A stretch of 64,000 bases of DNA. Origin: Candidatus Pedobacter colombiensis (GTDB taxonomy: Bacteria > Bacteroidota > Bacteroidia > Sphingobacteriales > Sphingobacteriaceae). This document shows positions 16,451 through 26,152 of the stretch, in pieces. The notes under the pieces were generated by a model that was not told the DNA's origin, ran no database searches, and saw only the letters and a program-made list of their open reading frames with translations. The stretch's first letter is position 1. The number at the start of each line of letters is the position of its first letter. Location of the stretch: NCBI GenBank assembly GCA_029202485.1, contig CP119313.1:5208001-5272000 (forward strand). Direction: 5' to 3'. Both the position numbers and the translations under genes were made by a program.

Positions 16451-16588
16451 AATTTTTTCCCACCTTGAGAACAACATAAGAAAGTTATCCGAAAAATTTA
16501 TAATGGATAAAGTGACTTAAAAGAAGCCTTTAGATGAAGATCTTTAGCAGTCTAATTGAACTGAAGTTGGACCATGTGTATTTTAAAT

Positions 16589-16655
16589 TTGAACATACAT
16601 GCATTACATGTCCAATATTTATAAAAATTTGAACATGTGTGGGTGATATGTTCAA
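16589..16655. promoter_or_regulatory. Two matched palindromes upstream of fic, probable operator
   Basis: Two inverted repeats share the same layout. The first is TTGAACAT (16589-16596), 11 nt, ATGTCCAA (16608-16615). The second is TTGAACAT (16629-16636), 11 nt, ATGTTCAA (16648-16655). Each spans 27 bp and their centres are 40 bp apart, nearly four helical turns. Further half-sites follow (ATGTCCA 16678-16684 and TGAACAC 16701-16707). They lie just before the Fic gene, whose product has a probable C-terminal DNA-binding domain, suggesting self-regulation. Confidence 0.7.
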
Positions 16656-16699
16656 ATTTATGCTTTAATTTGTGTATATGTCCAGTTTGGATTGATAAT

Positions 16700-17821
16700 A
16701 TGAACACGTATATGGCATACGATAGAACTAAGCCCTTTAACGATCTTCCCTTGCTCCCCCCGACTAAAGATGTAGAGGATATAGAAATTTTAAAAAAGCT
16801 TGTAAAAACGTCACGGGCACTTGCTGCGGCAAACAGCACAGTAAAAAGATTACCAAATCCATATATGCTGATAAATACGATAGCTTTGCAGGAGGCGAAA
16901 GCATCAACAGCGATTGAGAATATTTTTACGACCGAAGACGAACTTTACAAGGCGGTTTCTGATTCACTGAAAGAGAATGATGCTAATATTGGTACTAAGG
17001 AGGTGCTAAGGTATAGAGAGGCATTATGGCAAGGATATGATTTGCTTCGCGACAAAGCGATGATAGACTTAGAGTGTATTACTGGGATTTTTAGAAAAAT
17101 TAAAAATTCTACAGACGGTTTACGTGCTCCTCAATCATTAACAGTGATCAATCGCGGGCAAAGTGAATTTCGTGCAGGTGAGATAATTTATACTCCACCA
17201 AGAGGTGCTGGAGTTCTTGAGAAATTGATGGAAAATCTATTAGAGTACCTAAATGACGATCAAAAACATTCTTCTGACCCCTTGATTAAAATGTGCATAG
17301 CTCATTATCAATTTGAAGCCATACACCCATTTCGTGATGGAAATGGAAGAACTGGACGCATATTAAACCTGTTGTATTTGGTGCATAAGGGATTATTGGA
17401 TCAGCCAGTTTTATACTTGTCGAAATACATCATTGCAAATAAGGACGAATATTATTATAATTTGGGTATTGTTACTCAGAGAGGATCTTGGAAACCATGG
17501 GTACTTTACATGCTGGAGGCTATAGAGAAGACGTCTCTATTAACAAGTCAATTAATCGTTAGTATTCTAGATCAAATGGAGGCTACCCTAGAGCATGCAA
17601 GGGGGCGGATAAAATGGTATAACAAAGAGGTTAATGAAGCAATTTTTAGTCAGCCTTACATTAAGCCTAAGTTTGTTGGTGATATCCTGGGAGTTACTTC
17701 AAGGACAACCCTGACTAAATATTTTGTTGAGCTTGTTGATGCAGGTATTCTGCAGCCTATAAAAGAAGGGAAAGAAGTTTTTTATATCAATGGAGATCTG
17801 ATTTCTATTTTAGAGGGATAG
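16700..17821 (+). CDS. Fic family AMP-transferase with N-terminal inhibitory helix and C-terminal winged helix
   Basis: Fic enzymes move AMP from ATP onto Ser, Thr or Tyr of target proteins. Starting at ATG 16700 (373 residues), the inhibitory motif S-x-x-x-E-N is at Ser69-Asn74 ('STAIEN'), upstream of the Fic core, so the enzyme should be self-inhibited by Glu73. The catalytic loop HPFRDGNGRTGR starts at His209. The last 60 residues ('FVGDILGVTSRTTLTKYFVELVDAGILQPIKEG') form a winged-helix domain. The frame opens further upstream (16637), but those codons run through the second palindrome; 16700 or 16712 is more likely. It stands alone, without an obvious antitoxin. Confidence 0.92.
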   Translation: MNTYMAYDRTKPFNDLPLLPPTKDVEDIEILKKLVKTSRALAAANSTVKRLPNPYMLINTIALQEAKASTAIENIFTTEDELYKAVSDSLKENDANIGTKEVLRYREALWQGYDLLRDKAMIDLECITGIFRKIKNSTDGLRAPQSLTVINRGQSEFRAGEIIYTPPRGAGVLEKLMENLLEYLNDDQKHSSDPLIKMCIAHYQFEAIHPFRDGNGRTGRILNLLYLVHKGLLDQPVLYLSKYIIANKDEYYYNLGIVTQRGSWKPWVLYMLEAIEKTSLLTSQLIVSILDQMEATLEHARGRIKWYNKEVNEAIFSQPYIKPKFVGDILGVTSRTTLTKYFVELVDAGILQPIKEGKEVFYINGDLISILEG

Positions 17822-17918
17822 TCAGAATTCAGAAAACAGTGGCTTCAGTTTAAGCTGGAGAAATATATGGATTATGAAACTGACCAATTTACAGAATAAT
17901 AGACCCGATAATTAATCA

Positions 17919-19382
17919 ATGAAAGATATAGAAAAATTATTAAAAAAAATTTCTTTGGAAGAACTTCGCTCATTTGTGGCTTTATACAGCCACAGAAACC
18001 CTGATTTTAAATCAGATCTGGAAATATACTTTTCTGATAAGGACGAAAAAAGCAATCCGGCAGAAAAATAAGGGGAACGTATCCGGAAGATCATTAAGAG
18101 ATATGAACGCAAAGGATTTATAGATTATAATGATAGCTTTAATCTATCGGGCGATTTTAATGATCTTCTGGAATCCGGAACCATGCTACTGGAAAAGCAA
18201 AATTTTCTGGATGCATTTTCGCTGGCAGGGATTGCTTTAAAAGAAAAGCATACAGCTGATCAGCTATTGTGATGATTCTGCGGGTTGTATCGGAGGAGTG
18301 GTTCATAGTTGTATAGAATTAATGGCGGGCATCGCGGAGCATCCCGATGCGGGTATGCCGCTAAAACAGCAGTTATTTTCCTGGCTGCAAGCCGAACTTC
18401 AACAAAAGGTGTATTTTGATTATGGCGATTTTGGATACTCAATGGTTGAAGTTTTTGAATCGCTGGCAATAAAAACGGGAAAGACGGATGTGTTTTTAAC
18501 GCATGTGGATAGAGAATTAGCGAAACCTGATGACCGCTATTCAGATTACAACAAAAATTTTTATACGATTCGAAAGATTGAGTTTTTGAGGGCTATTAAC
18601 CTTACAGAGGATGCGGAAGCTTTGATAAAAGCTCACTTGGATGTTGTAGAACTGAGGCGGCTTATGGTAAACAGATCGATTGAGGCTCAGGATTACGAAG
18701 AGGCGAAGTCACTAATTAATGGCGGTATAGCGGTTGCCCGTGGGAAAGATCATCCGGGCACTTTGGCTACATGGCAGAAGGAACTGTTCGCATTGCTATA
18801 TTGGAAGAGGATGTGGAGATCATACGTCACTATACCCGATATTTTGCCTTTGACAGAGGTTTCGAAAGGGAATACTATCAGGCCTGGAAAACCACTTATC
18901 TGGCAGATGAATGGAGAATTATACTGGAACAATGTATTCAGGAACAGATTGCGGCAGTGCTGGCAATTTACGATCGAAATAAGCAGCGGGGTTGGATAAG
19001 AAATGGACAAAGTATGTTGTCGCTGCAATCCACAGTCGCCCAAATTTATATTGAAGAAGGATATTTAGACAGGCTAATGGAGTTGGTGATGAAGGAAGAA
19101 TCTTTGGAGCTGATTTTGTACTATCATGCTGAGCTAGTGAAGCATTATCCAGCGGAACTCTTATCATTGTATCTGCTAGCGATCCGACAGAGAGCCGAAA
19201 GTACTTCTGATCGCAGACAATATCAGGAATTGGTAAAAGACATGAAGCTGATCATAAAGGATATTCCTGAAGGAAAACAGCAATTGCTGGAGCTTGCGGG
19301 AGAACTAAAGCAAGTATATTGTCGGCGTCCGGCTATGGTGGAAGAACTGAATAAATCAACTTCTATGAAAAGCGTAATATAA
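17919..19382 (+). pseudogene. Decayed gene for a large helical-repeat conserved protein
   Basis: Starting at ATG 17919 the frame reads 'MKDIEKLLKKISLEELRSFV...' to an in-frame TAA at 18069-18071, continues in frame ('GERIRKIIKRYERKGFIDYNDSF...LLEKQNFLDAFSLAGIALKEKH') to stops near 18268, shifts by +1 ('YCDDSAGCIGGVVHSCIELMAG...') and shifts back near 18780 ('RIAILEEDVEIIRHYTRYFAFD...RPAMVEELNK'). Joined, the pieces form a single helical, TPR-like protein of about 480 residues similar to one I recall from Bacteroidota, of unknown function. Three separate lesions show it is no longer made as one protein. Confidence 0.8.
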
Positions 19383-19531
19383 AAAAGCCTTGATGGCAAA
19401 TGATCGGATTCGATCTTTTCCAATCGCATGTGTATTGATCGTTTTTTTGTTTTATCTAGGGAAACACAGCAATAAACTGTAATTTTATGATCTCTGGGGC
19501 GCCTTACAGTAAATAAACTTATCGATATTTT

Positions 19532-20848
19532 ATGAGAACAATTTTCAAACCCCCATTTCTTTTATTGACGGTTCTCGGCCTGACTGCTGCACCAGCATTT
19601 GCGCAATTAAATAAAGTGAAGCACGTTGTGGTGATTTACATGGAGAACCATAGCTTTGATAATTTATATGGGCAATTCCCCGGTGCAGAGGGGTTGGAGC
19701 AAGCCAAACCAGAGAATATCACCCAGATAAACGCAGAAAGTCAGCCTTATATCACGCTACCGCCAATTCCGCGCAGCAGTGCTTTCCCGACAAACCTGCC
19801 CAATACCTATTTCAATATTGACCAATATGTGGCTGCAGATCAGGTTACCCCGGATGTGACACATCGTTTTTACCAGGAGCAATTCCAGATCAATGGGGGC
19901 AAAATGAATCGATTTGTACAATATAACTTCACCAAAGGCTTTGCTATGGGGTATTATCGCACCAAAGATCTGCCACTATATGATCTTGCCAGAAAATATA
20001 CAGTGTGTGATCATTTCTTTCATAGCGTCTTCGGTGGTTCATTCCTCAATCACCAGTGGTTGATTGCTGCTGCCTCGCCAATGTTCCCCAATGCGCCTGC
20101 TAATCTCGTAGCGCAGCTTGATGCCGATGGTAAATTGATGAAAGATGGAACAGTAACGCCGGATGGTTATGCGGTAAACACAATCAATTCGATTAATCTG
20201 CACCCGAAAAATGGGAATCCCGCATTCCTGCTACCAACACAGACCGGTCCCAATATCGGTGACAGGCTGTCGGATAAAGGTGTTTCCTGGGCTTGGTACT
20301 CAGGCGGATGGGACAATACTATCACAGGTAAACCAGCCCCTTCATTTACTTACCATCATCAGCCCCTTGCCTATTTCACTCGTTATGCTGAAGGAACACA
20401 GGACAGGAAGGAACATCTGAAGGATGAGACAGAATTCTTGGATGCTGCGAAAATCGGCACCCTGCCCGCGGTTTCATTTGTTAAGCCTATCGGGTTGGAG
20501 AATGAGCATCCCGGCGAATCAACAGTGACTAGCGGAGAGAGTCATGCTGTAAAACTGATCGAGGCGGTATTGAACGGCCCCAATGGTAAGGATGCAGTCA
20601 TTATCCTGACCTATGACGAAAACGGCGGTTTCTGGGATCATGTTGCTCCACCAATAATCGACAAATGGGGACCTGGTACGCGTATACCAGCTTTGATCAT
20701 CTCGCCTTTTGCAAAGAAAGGTTATGTGGATCATACGATTTATGAAACCGTAAGTATCCTGGCTTTTATTGAAAAAAGGTGGGGACTGGAGTCGCTTAAT
20801 GACCGTGATAAAAATGCCGATCCCTTAAGCAATGCATTTGACTTCTAA
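19532..20848 (+). CDS. Secreted phosphoesterase, acid phosphatase/phospholipase C family (PF04185 type)
   Basis: The 438-residue protein has a Sec signal peptide (cut after AFA, about residue 24). The mature N-terminus 'VKHVVVIYMENHSFDNLYG' carries the metal-binding and nucleophile region (Glu-Asn-His-Ser-Phe-Asp) diagnostic of this alkaline-phosphatase-like superfamily. Further conserved parts are 'VCDHFFHSVFGGSFLNHQWLIAAASP', 'ESHAVKLIEAVLNGP', 'IILTYDENGGFWDHVAPP' and 'GTRIPALIISPFAKKGYVDHT'. It would release phosphate from phospholipids or phosphomonoesters in the periplasm. It overlaps the downstream peroxidase gene by 17 bp, so the two are co-transcribed and probably coupled in translation. 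Confidence 0.9.
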   Translation: MRTIFKPPFLLLTVLGLTAAPAFAQLNKVKHVVVIYMENHSFDNLYGQFPGAEGLEQAKPENITQINAESQPYITLPPIPRSSAFPTNLPNTYFNIDQYVAADQVTPDVTHRFYQEQFQINGGKMNRFVQYNFTKGFAMGYYRTKDLPLYDLARKYTVCDHFFHSVFGGSFLNHQWLIAAASPMFPNAPANLVAQLDADGKLMKDGTVTPDGYAVNTINSINLHPKNGNPAFLLPTQTGPNIGDRLSDKGVSWAWYSGGWDNTITGKPAPSFTYHHQPLAYFTRYAEGTQDRKEHLKDETEFLDAAKIGTLPAVSFVKPIGLENEHPGESTVTSGESHAVKLIEAVLNGPNGKDAVIILTYDENGGFWDHVAPPIIDKWGPGTRIPALIISPFAKKGYVDHTIYETVSILAFIEKRWGLESLNDRDKNADPLSNAFDF

Positions 20849-22601
20849 GGTCATCTCCCTTGGTTTTTCGGTAATGGTAGTCGTTACCCTCCTTTCCCTG
20901 CGGCAGCCGGATACTCCGGCAGTCCAGGTTAAAGAAAAATTAATTCTTCAGGCAGACCATTTTTTGAGTGCCGTTCAACTGCTGCGAGCGACAAAAATGA
21001 ATATTGCGCAAAGTCAATTATTGCAACGACGTTTTCGCGAGGTGCGGCTTGCCTATAAGCAGCTTGAGTGGGCCACAGAGTACTTTGATCCACTAACCGC
21101 CAGAAGAGTGAATGGCCCACCAGCGCCGGAAACTGAATTCAGTGGGCTTGTAATCCAGCCGGAGGGATTACAAGTCATTGAAGAGTACCTTTTTCCAAGG
21201 TTTGACCTGAATAAAAAGAAAGAACTGAATGGCTTCTTGGATCAGTTGGTAGTCAGTGCAACGGAATTTCGAGAATACTTTCGACGGGCAGACCTGCAGG
21301 ACTGGCAGATCCTTGATGCGATAAAGCTGGAGATTTTTCGTATAGAGACACTCGGGCTCAATGATTTTGATGATCCGTTGTCCAAAAGATGTTTTGTCGA
21401 GTCTGCCGTAGCACTGCAAAGCTTGAAGGAAGTCACTTGTCACTATGGCAATGTGCCAGAATTTGATCCGGCCATCTTCTATTTGCAGCACCCAGTAACG
21501 TTTGATCGCTTTGACCGCGCTACTTTTATTACTCATTACGCCAACCCGCTGACTAGGTCGCTCAAAGTATTAAAGGACCGATTAAAATTGCCGGATGTTC
21601 GTTATAACCACTTGCTTAACCAAGACGTCGCAACGTTGTTCGATGCAAATGCTTTTAACCGCAATGCCTATACCGCTGAACCGGGAGATTCCGTGACTGC
21701 CGAAAAGATTGTTTTAGGGAAAAAATTGTTCTTCGACCCTATACTTTCCGGTAATCGCAAACGCAGCTGTGCTTCCTGTCATCAGCCCAACAAGGCTTTT
21801 ACAGACGGGCTCGTTAAAAATCTGGATATTACTGGTAAGAAGATGATCAGGCGCAATACACCGACATTGATCAATGCTGCTTTACAACCAGCGCAATTTT
21901 ATGACCTGCGGGCGGCTTCTTTGGAAGACCAGGCTAGTGATGTGGTGCGGAACCGTGATGAAATGCATGGTGATATGCAAACCGCAACTGGTAAGCTCTG
22001 GCTGGATACGAACTACCGCAAGCTGTTCAATCTTGCCTATCCGCAACAGAGACGCAAGGCTATTGATACCTTTGAAGTCGCGAATGCACTGGCAGGTTAT
22101 GTGCGTAGTCTGACTGCGCTGAACAGTCGTTTTGATACCTATATGCAGGGTGATAAACGCGCTATGAGAAAGACCGAGTTAGCCGGCTTTAACCTGTTTA
22201 TGGGCAAGGCGCGCTGCGGGACTTGTCATTACCTGCCGCTGTTCAATGGCGTGTTGCCACCACGCTATATGCGGATGGAAGCGGAAGTAATTGGAGTGCC
22301 GCAAAAAAGGAAGGGCAAACACATTGATCCTGACCTGGGCCTTTACAGCATCCAATCCGGAGATTTTAACCGATACGCCTTTAAAACTACTACGGTTCGT
22401 AACACCGCTCGAACTGCGCCATATATGCACAATGGGGTATTCCAAACGTTGGAAGAAGTGATCGATTTCTATGATAAAGGTGGTGGCAGGGGTGCGGGCA
22501 TTGAAATAGCGAACCAGACCCTGGATGCGAAACCGCTACACCTGACTCAAAAAGATAAAACCGAATTAATCGATTTTATCAGGAGCTTGGATAGCAGATA
22601 A
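20832..22601 (+). CDS. Di-haem cytochrome c peroxidase (MauG/CcpA type) with helical N-terminal domain
   Basis: The 589-residue protein begins with a membrane-targeting helix. Residues of about 35-230 form a helical domain rich in charged residues, like the imelysin-type domain often fused to such peroxidases (inference). The peroxidase part starts near 270: the haem sites are CASCH at Cys313 and CGTCH at Cys462, with 'LGKKLFFDPILSGN' before the first and 'FKTTTVRNTARTAPYMHNGVFQTLEEVIDFYDKGGG' after the second, including the family's Met-His region. It should reduce peroxide, or oxidise a partner, in the periplasm. The start overlaps the phosphoesterase gene by 17 bp. Confidence 0.92.
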   Translation: MHLTSKVISLGFSVMVVVTLLSLRQPDTPAVQVKEKLILQADHFLSAVQLLRATKMNIAQSQLLQRRFREVRLAYKQLEWATEYFDPLTARRVNGPPAPETEFSGLVIQPEGLQVIEEYLFPRFDLNKKKELNGFLDQLVVSATEFREYFRRADLQDWQILDAIKLEIFRIETLGLNDFDDPLSKRCFVESAVALQSLKEVTCHYGNVPEFDPAIFYLQHPVTFDRFDRATFITHYANPLTRSLKVLKDRLKLPDVRYNHLLNQDVATLFDANAFNRNAYTAEPGDSVTAEKIVLGKKLFFDPILSGNRKRSCASCHQPNKAFTDGLVKNLDITGKKMIRRNTPTLINAALQPAQFYDLRAASLEDQASDVVRNRDEMHGDMQTATGKLWLDTNYRKLFNLAYPQQRRKAIDTFEVANALAGYVRSLTALNSRFDTYMQGDKRAMRKTELAGFNLFMGKARCGTCHYLPLFNGVLPPRYMRMEAEVIGVPQKRKGKHIDPDLGLYSIQSGDFNRYAFKTTTVRNTARTAPYMHNGVFQTLEEVIDFYDKGGGRGAGIEIANQTLDAKPLHLTQKDKTELIDFIRSLDSR

Positions 22602-22645
22602 AACAAAAAGGTATTTATACCGCGTATCCGATTCTATTTTTACTG

Positions 22646-23671
22646 CTACCCAGGGTTATTTTTATGTCGTATTAATTTTTTAGTTAGGATTTTTAAAAAA
22701 CTATATAACGTTCGTGTGTTTGGATGCAGTTTAAATGCATATGTTACTTGAGAGAGGGCTGCTTTAGGGTTGTTTTCTATATGATAGATTCTGTCAGATA
22801 TTATACCTGCGTAAATGGCATAATTCATTCTTGCTTTTCTTTTTAACTCTTTGCGCTTGTCCGCAGGCAAGTAATTTTGAATAATATTAACTACAGTGGA
22901 TATGTCTTTAATATTTTGGCCGGTTGCTAAAGAATTACTGGTAATGTTATTAGAGTGCACTCTATAATAAGCTAATTTTCCTGGTGAGTAGGCAACCGGA
23001 TAATTTGCAGCAATCCTCGTCCACATTTCCCAATCTTCACCATAATGTACAGCGAAAAAACCCCCTAATTTTTCATATACTTCGCGTCTAACCACTATGC
23101 AAGGTGTTTGTAGTAGTTGTCCCTCAGCCAGTTTAAGTAGCCAGTTGTCAATGATGCCAGCCTCTTTTAAGATTTGCGGACTATCCCAAAGCCATTTGTC
23201 ATTTTCATCAATATCAGAACAGCCTGTAAATGCGGCGCCAGCATCTGGATACATTTTGAATAACTGCCCAACTTCCTGGTAAAACCCTGGCCTGACTAAA
23301 TCATCACCATGCAAGATCTGTACAAATTTTCCTTTTGACCTGTTGATACAGGTTTCGAAATTTCTTAGACTGCCAACATTGCGTGGTTGTTTATAAAAAC
23401 CAATGCGCCCTTTACCGAGCCTATTTACCAAAGCCTCAACATCACCATCGGTGCTGAAATCGTCTATTACTTCAATCTGCATTTGTTTTGCATCTGGAGC
23501 CTGGGCTAAAACACTCTCAATTGTTTTGCGCAGATAATGAATGCAATTGTAAGAAGGGATCATAACCGACCATTGAGGTTGATTAGGGTCTGGGGGTAAT
23601 GGAGCAATTTGGGGCGGTGATTTTGGAGTACGTTCAAGCATGATTATCAATATATCGGCCTGTAACAACAT
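22646..23671 (-). CDS. Family 2 glycosyltransferase
   Basis: The 341-residue cytoplasmic protein has a GT-A fold: 'WSVMIPSYNCIHYLRKTIESVL', 'QIEVIDDFSTDGD', 'NVGSLRNFETCINRSKG' and 'VQILHGDDLV' (the DxD-like nucleotide-sugar and metal site is Asp-Asp in HGDD). 'GGFFAVHYGEDWEMWTRIA' holds the probable catalytic ED. The product would add a sugar to a surface polysaccharide. A second possible start is the Met at 23641 (MLERTPKSP), and the N-terminal Pro-rich stretch is not conserved in such enzymes. It is divergent from the next glycosyltransferase, 152 bp away. Confidence 0.9.
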   Translation of the reverse strand: MLLQADILIIMLERTPKSPPQIAPLPPDPNQPQWSVMIPSYNCIHYLRKTIESVLAQAPDAKQMQIEVIDDFSTDGDVEALVNRLGKGRIGFYKQPRNVGSLRNFETCINRSKGKFVQILHGDDLVRPGFYQEVGQLFKMYPDAGAAFTGCSDIDENDKWLWDSPQILKEAGIIDNWLLKLAEGQLLQTPCIVVRREVYEKLGGFFAVHYGEDWEMWTRIAANYPVAYSPGKLAYYRVHSNNITSNSLATGQNIKDISTVVNIIQNYLPADKRKELKRKARMNYAIYAGIISDRIYHIENNPKAALSQVTYAFKLHPNTRTLYSFLKILTKKLIRHKNNPG

Positions 23672-23823
23672 TTGTTACATCAATAGTTCTCTGTAGCGAA
23701 ACTGTAATATTTCAGTAGTAGAGTACTTCTTATGTATAAAAGTAAAAGTTTATTTTATTTTTGTTCTAAATAGAGTCTAAAAACTTTTAAGTTAATCGTT
23801 ACAATTAACAAATGTGGTAAACT

Positions 23824-24771
23824 ATGATCAATTTAAAAGATGAGGCTTTGGTTAGTGTCATTATTCCTTGTTATAACCATGGCAGATATTTGTCCAAAGC
23901 AATAGAAAGTGTTCTCGCACAAACCTATACCCATTTTGAAATTATAGTTATAGATGATGGTTCTACAGATAACACTAAAGAAATAGTCCAAAATTATAAA
24001 GAGGTTAAATATGTATTTAAAATCAATCAGGGTCTTTCTGCTGCACGGAATACCGGTATTGATCAAAGTACTGGTGAGTACCTGGTTTTTTTGGATGCGG
24101 ACGATTGGTTATTACCAGATGCATTAATGATAAATCTGAACTTTATCCGAGTGTCACCACAATTAGCTTTTGTATCTGGTGGATTTCGGTTTTTTTTTGA
24201 CAAAGATCAAACGACACGTGATGTTACCCGCAAAGTAGACACCGATCATTACTGCTATCTTTTACAAACAAACTTTATAGCTATGATCGCTACGGTAATG
24301 TTTCAACGCTGGGTGTTTGAATCCGTCCGATATGATACTACATTGAAGGTCTGTGAAGATTATGATTTATATCTGAAAGTCGCACGCAGGCATCCTATAG
24401 CCCACCATACAGAATTAATTGCGGTCTATTTTATTCATGATTCAAATGTATCTAAAGGTTCGGCAATGATGCTAAGCACCGCCTTACAAATATTAGATAA
24501 GCAAAAAAGCGATTTGAGGAATAAGGACGAAAAGCATTGGTTTAATTTGGGTCAGACTTTTTGGAGGAACTGGTATTGTAATATCATATATGAGGAAAGA
24601 GTTAAGATTTTACATGAAAGTGTTGAATCAAATAGGATAGCGTTTAAAGCTTTAAGAAAACATGATAAAGAATTATATTGTGTTTTGATACTTAAAACAT
24701 TTTCGTCTTTCTTTAAAACCGGGAAAATCATAATGCTTTCATTGTTTGATGTTGTTAGTAAGCGCCATTAA
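23824..24771 (+). CDS. Family 2 glycosyltransferase
   Basis: The 315-residue protein shows the GT-A glycosyltransferase pattern at its N-terminus: 'VSVIIPCYNHGRYLSKAIESVL', 'FEIIVIDDGSTDNTKEIV', 'NQGLSAARNTGIDQSTGEYLVFLDADDWLLPDAL' with the DxD metal motif (DADD), and a later 'VCEDYDLYLKVARRHPI' with the ED catalytic position. It differs clearly from the neighbouring family 2 enzymes, so each probably makes a different linkage. It runs on the opposite strand to the rest of the polysaccharide cluster and has its own upstream region. Confidence 0.92.
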   Translation: MINLKDEALVSVIIPCYNHGRYLSKAIESVLAQTYTHFEIIVIDDGSTDNTKEIVQNYKEVKYVFKINQGLSAARNTGIDQSTGEYLVFLDADDWLLPDALMINLNFIRVSPQLAFVSGGFRFFFDKDQTTRDVTRKVDTDHYCYLLQTNFIAMIATVMFQRWVFESVRYDTTLKVCEDYDLYLKVARRHPIAHHTELIAVYFIHDSNVSKGSAMMLSTALQILDKQKSDLRNKDEKHWFNLGQTFWRNWYCNIIYEERVKILHESVESNRIAFKALRKHDKELYCVLILKTFSSFFKTGKIIMLSLFDVVSKRH

Positions 24772-24883
24772 GTAATAGTGGCATTTATTTTTCTGAGCGT
24801 CCTTTTGCAATTTGTTTTTGTATCTAATTACAACCTTAATTAAGGTCTTAAGAAGATAATAAGAGGTGCACCTAGTTTCTTTT

Positions 24884-26149
24884 CTATGTATCATTATCCT
24901 TCCCATTGCAATATTTAAAATAATATAGATAACCCGCAACGCATCCGTATGCTTCGTTCAAAGTACCTTTTAACGTATTAAGCCGAAGATGGAGAATATC
25001 TGAGCAGATTCTTTTTAAGTAATGAACAGGTAGAATATGGTACAGCCTAAATAAATTGCCTTTGTGACGATGATTTTTGTATTGAACGAGTAAAGCACTA
25101 ACGTGCCCTCGCATATAGCTAAACATTTGATTTTTTAATGATGCCTCAGAATCGCGGTGTTGATGATAAACAAATAATTGCGGATAATAGTTACAGTTCC
25201 AGCCTTTGGCCATTACTCTGTACCAAAATTCAGAGTCCTCGCTACAACCGGATGCCCCAGCACCCAATCGCTCATCAAACCAACCTATGTGATCAAAAAC
25301 TTTCCGTCTGAATGCCATATTGGCTCCTGCGCCGACATCCCACACCGGAACACCAACATCAAGGTACTTTGCAAAATAGTCCTTGTCAAAAACCTTTGCT
25401 ATATAACCCCTATTAAAACCCGAATTTTTTTCGAAAAGATATTGCGCTTTAACCTGTAAACTAACCGGTATCACTAAGCCGGTAACAGCCATGGTCAACT
25501 GGTCCTGAAAAGTTGTTTTAATTATCCTGGTCCAGGTAGGGTGAACAATTACATCATCATCGGTATATGCAACTATATCATGTCTTGCCTGCCTGGCACC
25601 TGTATTTCGAGCTATACTCAGTCCTTTACGGGGTTCTTTTACATATTTTACAGTAGGGTATTTTTTCATGATCTGTTCCGTACTGTCATTGTCAGGCGCA
25701 TTGTCAACCACTATTAACTCAAAATCCTGGTCGTGCGAATCCATCAGGGCTTTCACACATTGCTCAAGTTGTTGTGGCCTGTTCCGGGTGCAAATTACAA
25801 TGGAAAGCTTTTCATCACCCGTTGGAGTGCCTATTTGTAAGGGGATGATGTTATCCAGTTCTTGCTTAAGCTTTTCCTGGTCATTATCTAAAAGATAAGT
25901 TTTCCATAAAGTTTGGTTATCCCTTTTTTGTACAGAGGCGTAATCATCAACAGTCTTTTGTATAGCATCTGTTACATTTTGTTTGAAGATAGTATTATCA
26001 ATGGTGCTGTTATGCGTATACAACCAAATGTGTCCTAATGGTATGTTTTTCCACCAAAAAACCAGATAGTAATTAACCGGAGATGGCATAAACGAGTAAA
26101 GTTGATCAACCTGGAGGTGCTGAATGGTAAAGGGCTTAAAGTTTTCCAT
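24884..26149 (-). CDS. Family 2 glycosyltransferase with extra N-terminal domain
   Basis: The 421-residue protein has about 130 N-terminal residues of unknown type ('FKPFTIQHLQVDQLYSF...YYLVFWWKNIPLGHIWL'), then a GT-A domain: 'LSIVICTRNRPQQLEQCVKAL', 'FELIVVDNAPDND', 'GLSIARNTGARQARHDIVAYTDDDVIVHP' with the DxD motif (DDD), and 'GCSEDSEFWYRVMAKGW' with the catalytic ED. It is the last gene of a minus-strand operon and lies 3 nt after the ABC ATPase gene, so it likely works on the polysaccharide exported by that transporter. Confidence 0.92.
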   Translation of the reverse strand: MENFKPFTIQHLQVDQLYSFMPSPVNYYLVFWWKNIPLGHIWLYTHNSTIDNTIFKQNVTDAIQKTVDDYASVQKRDNQTLWKTYLLDNDQEKLKQELDNIIPLQIGTPTGDEKLSIVICTRNRPQQLEQCVKALMDSHDQDFELIVVDNAPDNDSTEQIMKKYPTVKYVKEPRKGLSIARNTGARQARHDIVAYTDDDVIVHPTWTRIIKTTFQDQLTMAVTGLVIPVSLQVKAQYLFEKNSGFNRGYIAKVFDKDYFAKYLDVGVPVWDVGAGANMAFRRKVFDHIGWFDERLGAGASGCSEDSEFWYRVMAKGWNCNYYPQLFVYHQHRDSEASLKNQMFSYMRGHVSALLVQYKNHRHKGNLFRLYHILPVHYLKRICSDILHLRLNTLKGTLNEAYGCVAGYLYYFKYCNGKDNDT

Positions 26150-26152
26150 ATT

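Noticed and set aside
16637..16699. The N-terminal extension of the Fic gene
   Set aside because: The 21 extra codons run through the second palindrome and show no Fic-like sequence; ATG at 16700 or 16712 is better.
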